From Bacteroidales bacterium (GTDB lineage Bacteria; Bacteroidota; Bacteroidia; Bacteroidales; JAIOZK01): 64,000 nt of DNA. The DNA is taken from contig JAIOZK010000017.1 of NCBI GenBank assembly GCA_021740625.1, positions 1 to 64,000 of the forward strand, given 5' to 3'. The position numbers were made by a program, and so were the translations under genes. The notes under the pieces are model-generated. The model was not told the origin of the DNA. It saw only the letters and a list, made by a program, of their open reading frames with translations, and did no database searches. Below, one piece after another: positions 17,725 through 26,670 of the stretch; position 1 is the stretch's first letter; every line of letters begins with the position of its first letter.

Positions 17725-18762
17725 ATGAAAGTCTTCATCAATTACGGTATTGTACTTTTCATGATATTACTCCTGGTCAGCAGTTGTGGAAACATTGACA
17801 ATAAAGAAAAGGATAAAGTATCGGAGCAAAAACCTGATACATCCCGGCTGGCATATCTGAATCGTGAAATCAGGAAAGACACGGCCAATGCCGAACTGTA
17901 TAATCAAAGGGCCCTTTATTATATTGAGCAAAAACAGGTAAATGAAGCTCTTGGCGATATTAATACAGCTCTGCAACTGGATGAGAACAATCCCGATTAT
18001 TACATTACCCTGTCTGATGTTTATCTTGCCATGGGACAGGGAGTCAAATGTGAGGATGCTCTCGAAAAAGCTTTATCATACAGACCCGATGACATCGATG
18101 CCCTCCTTAAAATGGGTGAACTCAATTTTATCCTGCAGGATTATAAAGATGTCGTGCAATACCTGAACAAAGTCATCGAACTGGATCAAAACAACTCAAC
18201 AGCATATCTCATCAAAGGTTATTCTTACCTGGAGGGCGGGGATACCTCTGTGGCAATCAAAAACTTCGGTCTGGCCACCGAAAAGGACAATGACAATTAT
18301 GATGCTTACATGCAACTGGGATTAATATATGATGCAATTGATAATAAGATTGCCGGAGATTACTACCAGAATGCATTGAGGATTAAACCAGAAAGCATTG
18401 AAGCCCTTTACGCCATGGCACTTTTTCTGCAAAACAACGAAAACATCGAGAAGGCTTTTGAGTTGTACGAGAAAATTATCAGCATCAACCCGAATTTTAT
18501 CTATGCCCATTATAATATGGGTTATCTGAACCTGGTTTACTATGAAAATTTCGAAGGCGCCAGGGAATATTTTAATGCTGCCATCGAAATTGACCCTGCT
18601 TACGCCAAGGCTTATTATAACCGGGGTTACTGCAACGAATTAATGGGCAATTTCGCACAGGCCAGGAAAGATTACCAAAGGACAATGGATATTATACCAA
18701 ATTATGAAAAGGCTATTGAAGGTTTGAACAGACTTGACAGGAAACAAGGTATTGGCAATTAA
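17725..18762 (+). CDS. TPR-repeat lipoprotein
   Basis: A 345-residue protein with a lipoprotein signal (MKVFINYGIVLFMILLLVSSC, lipobox LVSSC with Cys21) followed by about eight tetratricopeptide repeats (repeated motifs such as ALGDINTALQLDENNPDYYITLSDVY and AREYFNAAIEIDPAYAKAYYNRGY). TPR proteins are scaffolds for protein-protein contacts; this one is probably anchored in the inner face of the outer membrane or the inner membrane. Partner unknown. It sits 41 bp after recA and its stop overlaps that of the convergent hpt gene by 4 bp. Confidence 0.9.
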   Translation: MKVFINYGIVLFMILLLVSSCGNIDNKEKDKVSEQKPDTSRLAYLNREIRKDTANAELYNQRALYYIEQKQVNEALGDINTALQLDENNPDYYITLSDVYLAMGQGVKCEDALEKALSYRPDDIDALLKMGELNFILQDYKDVVQYLNKVIELDQNNSTAYLIKGYSYLEGGDTSVAIKNFGLATEKDNDNYDAYMQLGLIYDAIDNKIAGDYYQNALRIKPESIEALYAMALFLQNNENIEKAFELYEKIISINPNFIYAHYNMGYLNLVYYENFEGAREYFNAAIEIDPAYAKAYYNRGYCNELMGNFAQARKDYQRTMDIIPNYEKAIEGLNRLDRKQGIGN

Positions 18763-19103
18763 ACATATTCTTCTTTGATCTCTTTTAACTCTTCGATCAA
18801 TTCATTAATGAGTTTTGTAAGCTCCTGAAATTTTGCAAGGTTGTCATCGTCTATTTTTTCCTTGGCATTGTCTTCTAGTTGTTTGGCCAGCGTTTTAGGC
18901 TCATCGGCAATAAAATTAGCAACCACACCTTTCAGGCTATGCGCATTGAAGCGAAGTGATTCAAAATCGCCCTCTTCAATGTTCTTCTGAATTTCCTTCT
19001 GCCTGTCGGGCCATTCCTGTATAAAAATATCAATTATCTCAACGACAATCTCCTTGTCAAAAGGTTTAAAATTCTGCCTGAATTCTTCTTTTTCGATAAC
19101 CAT
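18759..19103 (-). CDS. Histidine phosphotransfer (Hpt) domain protein
   Basis: A 114-residue single Hpt domain. The phosphorylatable histidine is H55 in RFNAHSLKGVVANF, the H-x-L-K-G signature. Such stand-alone domains carry phosphate between the receiver of a hybrid histidine kinase and a response regulator. The gene follows a stand-alone receiver gene on the same strand with a 38-bp gap, so the two probably work in one phosphorelay; the kinase is not in the window. A TAAATTTG box lies 4 nt before the ATG, allowing separate leaderless expression. Confidence 0.9.
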   Translation of the reverse strand: MVIEKEEFRQNFKPFDKEIVVEIIDIFIQEWPDRQKEIQKNIEEGDFESLRFNAHSLKGVVANFIADEPKTLAKQLEDNAKEKIDDDNLAKFQELTKLINELIEELKEIKEEYV

Positions 19104-19107
19104 AATG

Positions 19108-19115
19108 CAAATTTA
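19108..19115 (-). promoter_or_regulatory. -7 element 4 nt before hpt ATG
   Basis: Minus-strand TAAATTTG lies 4 nt before the start codon at 19101-19103 and inside the gap to the receiver gene. Confidence 0.4.
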
Positions 19116-19141
19116 ATATTTATAAATCAATTCCGTTTTTT

Positions 19142-19555
19142 TCAATGCTTACTGTATTGTTTTTTCGCAACTTTATGCAGCGCATCTTTCAACTTTTGTA
19201 AACTCACAGGTTTGGGAATATATTCATCCATGCCCGCTTTGATAAATTCCTGCTGATCTTCAAAAGGTGAACTTGCCGTAACCGCGATGATGGGAGTGTA
19301 TTCATTTTCTTCCAAATCTTCCTCTAAGGAACGTATTATGCGCGTAGCCTCCATACCATCCATCACAGGCATTTGTATATCCATTAGTATGCAATCAAAC
19401 TTTTCCTTTTCGAAGAGCTCAACTGCAATCTTGCCGTTTTCTGCCATTACGCTTTCATGTCCTAATTTAGATACAAAGACCTTGATGATCTTTTGATTGA
19501 TTTTGTTATCCTCCACAATCAATACACGTAGTGCAATATCTTTTTCACCAGACAT
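19142..19555 (-). CDS. Stand-alone response regulator receiver
   Basis: A 137-residue CheY-like receiver without an output domain. The phosphoacceptor is D59 in DCILMDIQMPVMDGMEA, with the acidic pair E15-D16 in LIVEDNKINQ, the conserved Thr/Ser in IIAVTASSPFEDQ and the Lys in DEYIPKPVSLQKL. The VEDNKINQ and MDIQMPVMDGMEATRIIR wording is that of receivers from hybrid kinases, so it may have arisen from one. With the Hpt gene downstream it makes a split phosphorelay module. It has its own promoter about 85 nt upstream. Confidence 0.92.
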   Translation of the reverse strand: MSGEKDIALRVLIVEDNKINQKIIKVFVSKLGHESVMAENGKIAVELFEKEKFDCILMDIQMPVMDGMEATRIIRSLEEDLEENEYTPIIAVTASSPFEDQQEFIKAGMDEYIPKPVSLQKLKDALHKVAKKQYSKH

Positions 19556-19638
19556 ACAATCTATTGGTTTTTAAGGTATCCATTATTTTTCATCAAAACA
19601 TCATACCAAACAACAAATCATCTTAAATAGCTAATAAT

Positions 19639-19669
19639 CAAAACTATATTTATAAACTCAAATTTACAA
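19639..19669 (-). promoter_or_regulatory. Promoter for the receiver gene
   Basis: On the minus strand TTG (19669-19667), a 20-nt spacer and TAGTTTTG (19646-19639) fit TTG-N19/20-TAnnTTTG. The leader would be about 75-80 nt. Confidence 0.5.
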
Positions 19670-19762
19670 CCTTCCCAGTATTGGAAAAATGTGCACATAT
19701 TGGAACTCGCGCAAACAATAGTGTTTTTTCAGCCTCAGCTTACTGTCATTCTACAGTATTGA

Positions 19763-22213
19763 TCAAACAATAAGCGAACCCACCTGATAAACAAGAAAAG
19801 AAACGACCCAGGCAAGTGTTGTAGTATAAACCGCCATAAAGACAGCCCATTTCCAACCTCCGCTTTCCTTTTTGATAGCAACTATTACAGCGATACATGG
19901 GAAATAGATCAAAATAAACATTAAAAAGGAATAGGATGCCAGGGGGGTAAATACCTTCTGTCCTTTGCGGGGTCCGCTTTCGTATCGTTGCTTTTTCAAT
20001 TTGTCTGTAAGTCCGGTTTCTGCTTCTTCATCAGGGTTTTCCTGGTACAACACCCCAAATGTACTAACAACTACCTCTTTTGCAGCAATGCCTGAAACCA
20101 GGCTAACTCCCATCCTCCAATCGAAACCCAGCGGATAAATAACGGGTTCGACAAATTTACCAATCCTGCCAATGAAGGAACTCTCCTGTTGCACACGTGC
20201 TTTTTCCATTTGTAAATCAGTCACATGCTCTATATTTGCAGCACGGGCTTGTTCAATTTTTTCCTCAAGAGCAAGCACTTCCGGATTGGTTCTTGGGAAA
20301 TAGCCCAATGCCCAGATGATGATGGATGCGATCAGAATTACACCGCCCATTTTTTTCAGATACTGTGAACCCTTGTACCATGTATGCCTGAATATTGCCT
20401 TGGTTGTGGGCACTCTGTATGGAGGCAATTCCATCACAAAAGGCATTTCCCTGGCTTTAAAAAGTGTTTTTTTGAAAATGATAGCGATGATCACAGCCAG
20501 GATGATCCCGATCGCGTATACGGAGAAAAGAACCAATCCGGGATATCGTGGAAAAGTTGCCCCAATGATAAGCACATACACAGGAAGTCTTGCACTGCAT
20601 GACATAAATGGATTGATCAACATGGTGACAAGGCGGTCGTTTTTTCCGCCAATTGTTCTTGTTGCCATAATCGCAGGAACATTGCATCCAAATCCCATCA
20701 ACATGGGGATAAAAGATCTCCCATGCAATCCGATTTTGTGCATTAGCTTATCTACAATAAAAGCAACCCTGGCCATATAACCTGTATCCTCCATGATCGA
20801 AATAAAGAAAAAGAGGATCAGGATATTGGGCAGGAAAACCACAACACCTCCCACTCCGTCAATGACACCCTGAACAAGCATGTCCCGGAACAAGCCTTCC
20901 GGCAATTGATTGTGCATGAAAATCCCGAGCCGATCAACGAGGTATTCTATCCCATCCATGGGATACTGTCCAAGGGAAAAAGTGGCCTGGAACATCACCC
21001 ACATAAAAAAAATAAAGATAGGATAGCTTAAATATTTATTGGTTAAGAATCTATCCACAAAACGACTCAAACTCCTGATATCTTTCGGGCTTTGCACAAA
21101 TGTCTCCTTGAGGGCACCATCAACAAATCCATACCGTTGGTTTGTGATCACAGTCTCCGTGTTCTCCTTGAAATGCTCTTCAATAAGGGCCAGTTGTGTT
21201 TTTACTTCCCCGAAAATCTCTTCATGATTCACACAACTTCTGATCCTGATTCTCTCCTCCCTGTCGTTTTCCATCAACTTAATGGCAAGAAAACGGGGGG
21301 CAATGATGTTGGTGATCTTTTTGTTTTCTTCAATTTTGATCTTCTCCTGGATCCGCTTTATGGCATTTTCGATATCCTGGCCATAATTGATATGAACATG
21401 ACGTACATCAGGATCCCTGTCCTCAAAAACATCAATGGCTTTATCAAATAGATTCCTGATGCCTTTGCCCCTTGAACTAACTGTCGGAACTACCGGAATC
21501 CCGATCATTCTCCCGAGGGCATCATAATCGAATTGATCCCCTTTGCTGGTAAGCTCATCATACATATTCAGCGCCATCACCACTTTGATATCAAGATCAA
21601 TGAGCTGGGTTGTCAGAAAAAGATTGCGTTCCAGGTTTGAAGAATCCACAACGTTTATAACAAGGTCGGGGACCTCCTCGAATAAATAATTTCTTACGAA
21701 TAGCTCCTCCGGCGAATAATAGGTCAGGGAATATGTGCCAGGAAGATCGATAAGATCAAATGCATAATCCTTATAATTGAAACTTGCTTTCTTAGCATCT
21801 ACGGTTACCCCGCTGTAGTTCCCTACTTTTTCGCGCGATTTTGAAGCAAAATTGAACAGGGTCGTTTTGCCACAATTCGGATTACCGATCAGGGCAATAT
21901 TGATGTGTTTTTTGCCATTGGAGAGGGATTTTTTCTGATCCGGGTCAACAATAACCCCTTCATATCCATTTGTACCAGCTTTGGCAATATTATTCTGGCT
22001 TACCTCGATCAAACCTGCTTCGGAGTTTCGCAAAGAAACATTGTAACCCATCACGGTATATTCAACAGGGTTTTTCAAAGGAGCCTTCTTGCCAACAATG
22101 ATCTCCTTGCCAGCAATAAATCCCATCTCCATAATCCGCTTGCGAAAAGCCCCCCTGCCCTTTACCTTCGTAATTACAGCCCTTTCACCCTGTTGAAGAT
22201 CAAGTAATGTCAT
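19763..22213 (-). CDS. feoB: FeoA-FeoB fusion, ferrous iron transporter
   Basis: An 816-residue inner-membrane Fe(II) importer. Residues 1-72 are an SH3-like FeoA domain fused in frame; residues about 100-270 are the GTPase domain with G1 GNPNCGKTTLFN, G3 DLPGTYSL and G4 NMYDE; from about 375 on come the Gate/nucleoside-recognition membrane segments, including GFGCNVPAIMATRTI, whose Cys belongs to the proposed ferrous pathway. The FeoA-FeoB fusion is typical of Bacteroidota. A long charged linker (LEEKIEQARAANIEHVTDLQMEKARVQQ) lies before the last helices. No feoC follows. A palindrome at the transcription start suggests repression. Confidence 0.95.
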   Translation of the reverse strand: MTLLDLQQGERAVITKVKGRGAFRKRIMEMGFIAGKEIIVGKKAPLKNPVEYTVMGYNVSLRNSEAGLIEVSQNNIAKAGTNGYEGVIVDPDQKKSLSNGKKHINIALIGNPNCGKTTLFNFASKSREKVGNYSGVTVDAKKASFNYKDYAFDLIDLPGTYSLTYYSPEELFVRNYLFEEVPDLVINVVDSSNLERNLFLTTQLIDLDIKVVMALNMYDELTSKGDQFDYDALGRMIGIPVVPTVSSRGKGIRNLFDKAIDVFEDRDPDVRHVHINYGQDIENAIKRIQEKIKIEENKKITNIIAPRFLAIKLMENDREERIRIRSCVNHEEIFGEVKTQLALIEEHFKENTETVITNQRYGFVDGALKETFVQSPKDIRSLSRFVDRFLTNKYLSYPIFIFFMWVMFQATFSLGQYPMDGIEYLVDRLGIFMHNQLPEGLFRDMLVQGVIDGVGGVVVFLPNILILFFFISIMEDTGYMARVAFIVDKLMHKIGLHGRSFIPMLMGFGCNVPAIMATRTIGGKNDRLVTMLINPFMSCSARLPVYVLIIGATFPRYPGLVLFSVYAIGIILAVIIAIIFKKTLFKAREMPFVMELPPYRVPTTKAIFRHTWYKGSQYLKKMGGVILIASIIIWALGYFPRTNPEVLALEEKIEQARAANIEHVTDLQMEKARVQQESSFIGRIGKFVEPVIYPLGFDWRMGVSLVSGIAAKEVVVSTFGVLYQENPDEEAETGLTDKLKKQRYESGPRKGQKVFTPLASYSFLMFILIYFPCIAVIVAIKKESGGWKWAVFMAVYTTTLAWVVSFLVYQVGSLIV

Positions 22214-22223
22214 TTAAAAAGTT

Positions 22224-22237
22224 CCGAATTATTTCGG
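22224..22237 (-). promoter_or_regulatory. Palindrome at the feoAB transcription start (possible metal-regulator operator)
   Basis: CCGAATTATTTCGG has 5-bp inverted arms (CCGAA/TTCGG) around 4 nt and lies between the -7-like box and the feoB ATG, where a repressor would block initiation. It does not match the enterobacterial Fur box; the regulator is unknown. Confidence 0.3.
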
Positions 22238-22268
22238 CAAATAAAGGAATATTCTGAATTTTCAACAA
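22238..22268 (-). promoter_or_regulatory. Putative feoAB promoter
   Basis: Minus strand: TTG (22268-22266), 20-nt spacer, then TTTATTTG (22245-22238), which differs from TAnnTTTG at one base. Confidence 0.4.
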
Positions 22269-22298
22269 TCCCAAAATATGGGGATTTACAATCGATCA

Positions 22299-22868
22299 TC
22301 AATCAAGAAAATCTTCAACAGTATCATCAAAATATTCGCCGCTAAAAATCAATGTATGCAAAATCCCAAGCACATTGATCAGACCCAACCCCCATCTTTG
22401 CCTGAACATTTTACTACATTCTTTGACAGCGTTTTGTTTTGCTGATTTGGAATTCTTCTGATACAGAATGATAAAATCTTTTATATCCTGGTAAGCATCT
22501 GCAAGCTTTTCAGCCAGGCTTCCTTTTTTACTTTGACCCGTATCAGGGCTGGACGGATCAACAAACCAAAACTCATCGTCAGGCATGAGTTTCGTTCTGA
22601 TCTTGTTAAATATATCCTGATACTGTTCCTGGGTAACAAATTTCTCGTTGGCACTATCATCCTCTGGTTTTATTTCGGGAAGCAAACTTGCTTTTAAATA
22701 TAGCAATGGAATGATCCTGGAAAAATAATTAGCAGCCTGCATTTTTTCGACAGTGTCAATATTCTCAAGATAAACACAAAAATCATTTGCGGCCTTGATA
22801 AATTCAAGAACCTGGATAGAGTAGGCAGGTTCATTTTTTAATTGATCCATATTTGCTTTTTGATTCAT
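22299..22868 (-). CDS. DUF5063 family protein
   Basis: A protein of about 189 residues resembling DUF5063, a soluble Bacteroidota family of unknown function. The recognisable core runs VLEFIKAANDFCVYLENID, then FSRIIPLLYLKASLLPEIK, then NEKFVTQEQYQDIFNKIRTKL and LAEKLADAYQDIKDFIILYQKN, all predicted helical. I start at the ATG at 22868 because GGAGGT lies about 11 nt before it; an ATG seven codons earlier (22889) is the alternative. It is the last gene of the uxs operon, 50 bp after the outer-membrane protein gene. Confidence 0.8.
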   Translation of the reverse strand: MNQKANMDQLKNEPAYSIQVLEFIKAANDFCVYLENIDTVEKMQAANYFSRIIPLLYLKASLLPEIKPEDDSANEKFVTQEQYQDIFNKIRTKLMPDDEFWFVDPSSPDTGQSKKGSLAEKLADAYQDIKDFIILYQKNSKSAKQNAVKECSKMFRQRWGLGLINVLGILHTLIFSGEYFDDTVEDFLD

Positions 22869-22918
22869 ATTTTCAATACCTCCGGGCATTTAATAAACCA
22901 GGTTTTGTCTCTATTATT

Positions 22919-24871
22919 TTATTCAAAATTGATAACAGAAGGCCGCCCGATTTTATAATCGTCGATGCGTTGTATGCCCCTGCCTTCAAACTTAAGGTTT
23001 GTTTGATGATAACCTGGTATCAGCCTTGGGAAAAAAGTAAACCTCAATTCTATGGCATCAATTACAAGATTCTCATTTTTAAACCTTATTCCAAATCCCA
23101 TGGAGGAGTATAATGACTGGTTGAGCAAATCCTCATTCACCGGACCTATTAAACCAAAATCAACGAATGAGAAGGCCGAGAACCTGAAACCGTATACATA
23201 CAAAGGAAGATAATAAACGGAGTTGACAGTTAAAACCAGTCTTTGTTGCCCCATGAGCACATCCTCATCAAGGTCGGCAAAACCGGAAGCATCATCCAGG
23301 CTTATGTGTTCATTCAAGTTCATATTAATCGCCCTTGTATATCCAAGGCTGACAATGTTTCTGATCTGCGTATTTTTGACACCGATTAAATTTGATATAA
23401 AAAGGATTCTTGCCTGCAATGCACCATCCTCGTAATTTTCCTTTCCCAAATACCCACCCAGCATCAATTTCCCTGAGAGGTATCCAAATCCATTGAAGTA
23501 GTTACCGGCAGAAGTGGAAAAACCGAGATAGGATCTTTTCAGAAACTCACCCCATTCATAACCGCCTGTTATTAAAAACTTAAATCCATAGGGTATATCT
23601 TCTGTCCGGCCAAATTCATATACATATTTGCTCTGATAATAGCGGTTTTTACTAATGCCTACCCCAGCCAGAAGACGGGTGTATGAATGGAAGTTTGTAT
23701 TCGAGTCCAGAGAAACGAATGGTCGCTGAACGTAATGTTTGTTGGTAAATCGAAGCATTCCCACCAGGAAGGTTTCACGATTGTTTTCAGGACCAGGATT
23801 AAAAAACTTAAAATCATGACCAAAATATGCATCACTCAAATTGTACAATGTTTTATATTGCTGGTTTTTCATATTCTGATCATACAGCCAGACCCTGTCT
23901 GAGGTATGATAAAATTCCATTCCACCTGCAAACCTGATTTTATAAGGGATCAAGTCACGGTTAAATTTTACAGCGTAGGTTTTCCTGTAATCATCTCTTT
24001 GAAACCAGACCTTGCCCGCAACAAAAGAGCCCGCAATATTTTCCACACTGTATTGCCCTTTATCAACACGCAATCCCGGGCTGGTATCTGAAAGAAATTC
24101 GAGTGTGGTAGACAGTTCATGTCCGAAACCAGCGAAGTTCTGGTTCCAGAGGCGCAAACTCGCCCGATTGATATTTTTTGCAGTAAAATTAGCACCATAG
24201 GGGAAGAGATCTTTTGTAATCACGTATACATCAACCGAATCGGGCGAAATCTCCTTCAGTACAATTTTGGCATTGTCGATATAAGGTAATTCACGCAGGA
24301 GCCTCTCGTTCTCAGCCATGACCATGGCCTGGATATCATCACCTTCTTTAAACAAAAGATTTTCCCTGATTACATAATCTCTCGTCTTTACATGAATTTT
24401 GTTGGCCTGTTCACCCAGCCAGGATGTTGATTTGCGGCTTGTATCCTGTACGGTCGGACCGAAAACATCAAGTTTGCTGATGATGATCCTGCCGATCTTT
24501 TTCCCTTCATAGGGGATGTATTGATCCTCGCTTTGGACCACCTGTACATTCTCAGGCAAATCGGATTTGGCAGGTACGGTGAAAAGCAGATTGTATAATC
24601 CCCGGGTTACCCTGCTTCTGCTTGCCTTTGACTGAATGGAATCATAAAAATCCCTGGACCTGTCGAATGATACCGGAGAAATACGATAGGGTATTGAATC
24701 AGGCAACACGATCATTGTATCACCATCTGCCTGGATGATCTTTTCCTTAACCCTGAGATAATATCCCTTTTTCAAATAAATCGTATCCGGTGCAAAAGCA
24801 CCGAATAAATGATAAACACACCCTACTGTGAAGATCAGCAATAGAATTGTATAAATCGTCTTCACTTTCAT
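22919..24871 (-). CDS. BamA/TamA-like outer-membrane protein
   Basis: A 650-residue protein with an N-terminal hydrophobic signal (MKVKTIYTILLLIFTVGCVYHLFGA), a soluble part with at least one POTRA-like segment (GRIIISKLDVFGPTVQDTSRK...RENLLFKEGDDIQAMVMAENERLLRELPYIDNAKIVLKE, residues about 127-215), and a C-terminal beta-barrel of alternating aromatic strands ending FEGRGIQRIDDYKIGRPSVINF. It resembles the surface-antigen/BamA superfamily rather than housekeeping BamA, which has five POTRAs and is longer. A Cys at residue 18 (VGC) could make it a lipoprotein, but the barrel makes this unlikely. It lies in the operon after phosphoglucomutase. Confidence 0.78.
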   Translation of the reverse strand: MKVKTIYTILLLIFTVGCVYHLFGAFAPDTIYLKKGYYLRVKEKIIQADGDTMIVLPDSIPYRISPVSFDRSRDFYDSIQSKASRSRVTRGLYNLLFTVPAKSDLPENVQVVQSEDQYIPYEGKKIGRIIISKLDVFGPTVQDTSRKSTSWLGEQANKIHVKTRDYVIRENLLFKEGDDIQAMVMAENERLLRELPYIDNAKIVLKEISPDSVDVYVITKDLFPYGANFTAKNINRASLRLWNQNFAGFGHELSTTLEFLSDTSPGLRVDKGQYSVENIAGSFVAGKVWFQRDDYRKTYAVKFNRDLIPYKIRFAGGMEFYHTSDRVWLYDQNMKNQQYKTLYNLSDAYFGHDFKFFNPGPENNRETFLVGMLRFTNKHYVQRPFVSLDSNTNFHSYTRLLAGVGISKNRYYQSKYVYEFGRTEDIPYGFKFLITGGYEWGEFLKRSYLGFSTSAGNYFNGFGYLSGKLMLGGYLGKENYEDGALQARILFISNLIGVKNTQIRNIVSLGYTRAINMNLNEHISLDDASGFADLDEDVLMGQQRLVLTVNSVYYLPLYVYGFRFSAFSFVDFGLIGPVNEDLLNQSLYSSMGFGIRFKNENLVIDAIELRFTFFPRLIPGYHQTNLKFEGRGIQRIDDYKIGRPSVINFE

Positions 24872-24912
24872 TTGGTTTCATTAAAAAAGAATGCATCAGC
24901 GGGACCATTCTC

Positions 24913-26661
24913 TTAAGCGTCTAAAGACAGATCGTCAATAACAGCATTTATCCTCTTCTCAAGTCTTTCATTCATTTCATTGTATTCTTCCGCTGCGTGG
25001 ATTTCTTCCTTCACACCAAAATAGAACTTAATTTTGGGTTCGGTGCCGGATGGCCGCATGCTGATTTTCGTCCCGTCGGCTGTAAAAAACTGAAGGACAT
25101 TTGATTTTGGAAGATCGATCTTTTCTTCTTTTCCGTTTTGAATGTCTTTTGCAATGCCCTTCAAATAATCTTTGATCAGAACGACTTTGGAATGATTTAT
25201 CTCAAGAGGAGGGTTCTCCCTGAAGTTTTCCATCATTTCCTGAATTTCTTCTGCACCGGCTTTGCCTTTCCTGATCACTGATACCAGTTTCTCCTTGTAA
25301 AATCCGAATTCAAGGTAAATATCAATCAGCAGACTAAACAAGGATTTGCCTTGCTCAATGGCCCAGGCGGTGGTTTCCGCAATCATGGCACAGGAAGCAA
25401 CAGCATCCTTATCTCTCACAAAATCGCCTATCATAAAACCATAGCTCTCTTCTCCCCCACCGATAAATTCCTTTTCACCCTCAAATGCCTTGATCTTATC
25501 TGCAATGAATTTAAAACCTGTCAGCACATCAAATGATTCCACATCATATTTACGGGCGATGTCGTTTAACAATTCAGAGGTTACAATGGTTTTTACGATA
25601 AACTGCTTCCCGTCCAACTTCTTGTTTTCTTTCCATTTGGTCAATAAGTAGTAGGTTAGTATAGATGCTGTTTGATTACCATTGAGTAAAACAAATTCAT
25701 TCTCCGGGTTTTTAACAGCAATTCCAACACGGTCGGCATCGGGGTCTGTTGCCATCACCAGGTCTGCATCTATCTTCCTGGCTTTCTCCAGTGCCCTTTG
25801 CAATGCAGCGGCCTCTTCGGGATTGGGCGATTTGACAGTTGGGAAATTTCCATCCGGTATGTCCTGTTGTTCAACGAGTGCAACATTTTCAAATCCAAAC
25901 TCCTCCAGGGCCATGGGCACCAGCTTATAGCCTGTTCCATGCAGTGGGGTATACACGATCTTCAGATCTTTATGCTTTTGAATAAGCTCCGGCGAAAGGG
26001 AAAGCTTTTTAATTTCGGCAAGGTATTCTTTGTCTATCTCTGTTCCCACAAGATGAATATTTTCCGGTCTGCCATTGAATCTCACATCATCAATGTCCTG
26101 TATCTTTTGAACTTCGGCGATCACGTTTTTGTCATGCGGGCTAATCAACTGACCTCCATCATCCCAGTAGGCTTTATACCCATTGTATTCTTTCGGATTA
26201 TGAGAAGCTGTAATAACCACGCCGCTCTGGCATTTAAAATGGCGTATTGCGAACGACAGTTCGGGCGTGGGCCTCAGGTCTTCGAAAAGATATACGAAGA
26301 TATCATTGGCGGAGAAAACTTCTGCCGTTACTTTCGCAAAATAATGGCTGTTGTTTCTCGAATCGCATGCCACAGCAACACTGATCTTATTCAGCTTGGA
26401 GAAACGGGCTTTCAGGTAATTAGCCAAACCCTGGGTTGCCATGCCCACCGTATATTTGTTCATCCTGTTAGAACCAACACCCATGATCCCCCTGAGGCCT
26501 CCGGTTCCGAACTCAAGGTCTCTGTAAAATGATTCTACCAGTTCCTGCTGCTCATTTTGCATCATTTCACGAATCCGGTTTTTGGTATCTTCGTCGTAAT
26601 TTCCTTCAAGCCATTTGTTGGCTTTCTGCAAAACTTCCTTATCAATGTTTACTTTACTCAT
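24913..26661 (-). CDS. Phosphoglucomutase/phosphomannomutase family enzyme
   Basis: A 582-residue alpha-D-phosphohexomutase interconverting hexose 1- and 6-phosphates. The catalytic phosphoserine is S153 in GVVITASHNPKEYNGYK, the metal loop DPDADRVGIA lies near 305-314, the sugar-binding loop GGGEESYGFMIGD near 405-417, and the phosphate-binding loop RPSGTEPKIKFYFG near 540-553. Length fits the bacterial PgmB-like group (about 570-590). In this operon it would supply glucose 1-phosphate for nucleotide-sugar synthesis. Substrate preference (glucose or mannose) cannot be fixed from sequence. It starts 9 bp after rmlD. Confidence 0.93.
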   Translation of the reverse strand: MSKVNIDKEVLQKANKWLEGNYDEDTKNRIREMMQNEQQELVESFYRDLEFGTGGLRGIMGVGSNRMNKYTVGMATQGLANYLKARFSKLNKISVAVACDSRNNSHYFAKVTAEVFSANDIFVYLFEDLRPTPELSFAIRHFKCQSGVVITASHNPKEYNGYKAYWDDGGQLISPHDKNVIAEVQKIQDIDDVRFNGRPENIHLVGTEIDKEYLAEIKKLSLSPELIQKHKDLKIVYTPLHGTGYKLVPMALEEFGFENVALVEQQDIPDGNFPTVKSPNPEEAAALQRALEKARKIDADLVMATDPDADRVGIAVKNPENEFVLLNGNQTASILTYYLLTKWKENKKLDGKQFIVKTIVTSELLNDIARKYDVESFDVLTGFKFIADKIKAFEGEKEFIGGGEESYGFMIGDFVRDKDAVASCAMIAETTAWAIEQGKSLFSLLIDIYLEFGFYKEKLVSVIRKGKAGAEEIQEMMENFRENPPLEINHSKVVLIKDYLKGIAKDIQNGKEEKIDLPKSNVLQFFTADGTKISMRPSGTEPKIKFYFGVKEEIHAAEEYNEMNERLEKRINAVIDDLSLDA

Positions 26662-26670
26662 ATCTTCAAT

